The notes beneath the pieces are model-generated. The model had not been told where the DNA came from, did not search any database, and worked only from the letters and a program-made list of their open reading frames with translations. DNA of 50,885 nt, taken from UBA1162 sp049513695 (GTDB taxonomy: Bacteria > Chloroflexota > Dehalococcoidia > GIF9 > UBA5629). Of the stretch, positions 50,784 through 50,885 are shown one piece after another. Both the position numbers and the translations under genes were made by a program. Numbering within the stretch: position 1 is the first letter of the stretch; each line of letters starts with the position of its first letter. The stretch spans positions 1 to 50,885 of the forward strand of contig JBEKVW010000001.1 of assembly GCA_049513695.1 (NCBI GenBank), in the 5' to 3' direction.

Positions 50784-50885
50784 TTATTCCACTTTAAAGG
50801 GGACGGACAGTTTTTCTGTGCCATTAACCGATATGACCACCTTATAGTCGCCCTTGTCCCAACTGCCGTTATTAGGTGCGTCAAG
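50784..50885 (-). CDS. C-terminal fragment of an unidentified protein (truncated by window edge)
   Basis: Open from the window edge to a TAA at 50784-50786; 33 residues are visible, ending GSWDKGDYKVVISVNGTEKLSVPFKVE. The W..GDYKV.I..NG....F.V pattern is that of the last strands of an immunoglobulin-like or extracellular beta domain, common in surface lipoproteins. No identification is possible from this fragment. Confidence 0.65.
   Translation of the reverse strand, partial: LDAPNNGSWDKGDYKVVISVNGTEKLSVPFKVE

Noticed and set aside
1..50885. CRISPR arrays, insertion sequences, prophage genes
   Set aside because: No regularly spaced repeats, transposase or phage structural genes were seen on either strand.

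Overview
The window looks like a chromosomal backbone segment from an anaerobic Chloroflexota bacterium, most likely class Dehalococcoidia. The grounds are a separate 5S rRNA gene, an F1Fo-ATPase operon in the order I-B-E-F-H-A-G-D-C, a Chloroflexota-style rplI-dnaB-dnaD-dnaC replication cluster, standalone gatB, an HNH protein beside ricT, and frequent GTG/TTG starts. This placement is inference from gene content, not a phylogeny. No CRISPR array, insertion sequence, prophage or tRNA is visible.

Layout. 1-3.7 kb is an accessory patch: a truncated efflux adaptor lipoprotein, two MarR regulators, a two-gene YtxH/DUF948 envelope unit, and a decayed second copy of the gatB promoter and 5' end. 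3.7-6.3 kb (+) is gatB-secG-SAM hydroxide adenosyltransferase. 6.3-22.3 kb (-) reads rpoB, rpoC, ruvB, an orphan 5S rRNA with its own promoter, clpC, radA, ispD, ispF, cysS. 22.6-25.8 kb (+) is lysA-holB-ricT. 25.8-30.3 kb (-) is rplI-dnaB-dnaD-dnaC-like-HNH. 30.7-33.2 kb (+) is yceD-rpmF-fabD-nusB-acpP. 33.2-36.6 kb (-) is mfd. 36.8-38.3 kb (+) is tspO and nadC. 38.3-41.9 kb (-) is dtd and a fur-cbiM-cbiQ-cbiO metal uptake operon. 42.1-50.0 kb (+) is a bifunctional-nuclease family gene and the ATP synthase operon. The end (-) is rpsP-khpA and the last 33 codons of another protein.

Most genes are housekeeping, but several carry unexpected details. The strongest is in the yceD-rpmF-fabD-nusB-acpP operon: the FabD homologue has Gly where the nucleophilic Ser belongs (GHGAGE instead of GHSxGE) while its Gln, Arg and His partners remain, and the ACP homologue has Pro where the phosphopantetheine Ser belongs (DPD instead of DSL). 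Loss of both acyl-accepting serines in neighbouring genes suggests a repurposed, non-catalytic ACP/FabD pair.

Other points: a DnaC-like loader with two tandem AAA+ domains, the first apparently degenerate; cbiM, whose conserved N-terminus begins at an ATA codon with a good ribosome-binding site; a CbiO ATPase with Gln in place of the H-loop His; a duplicated gatB promoter region whose divergent promoter now faces two different operons; and several genes whose -10 box lies so close to the start codon that the mRNA should be nearly leaderless. Sigma-70 type promoters with 17-bp spacers are easy to read in many intergenic regions.
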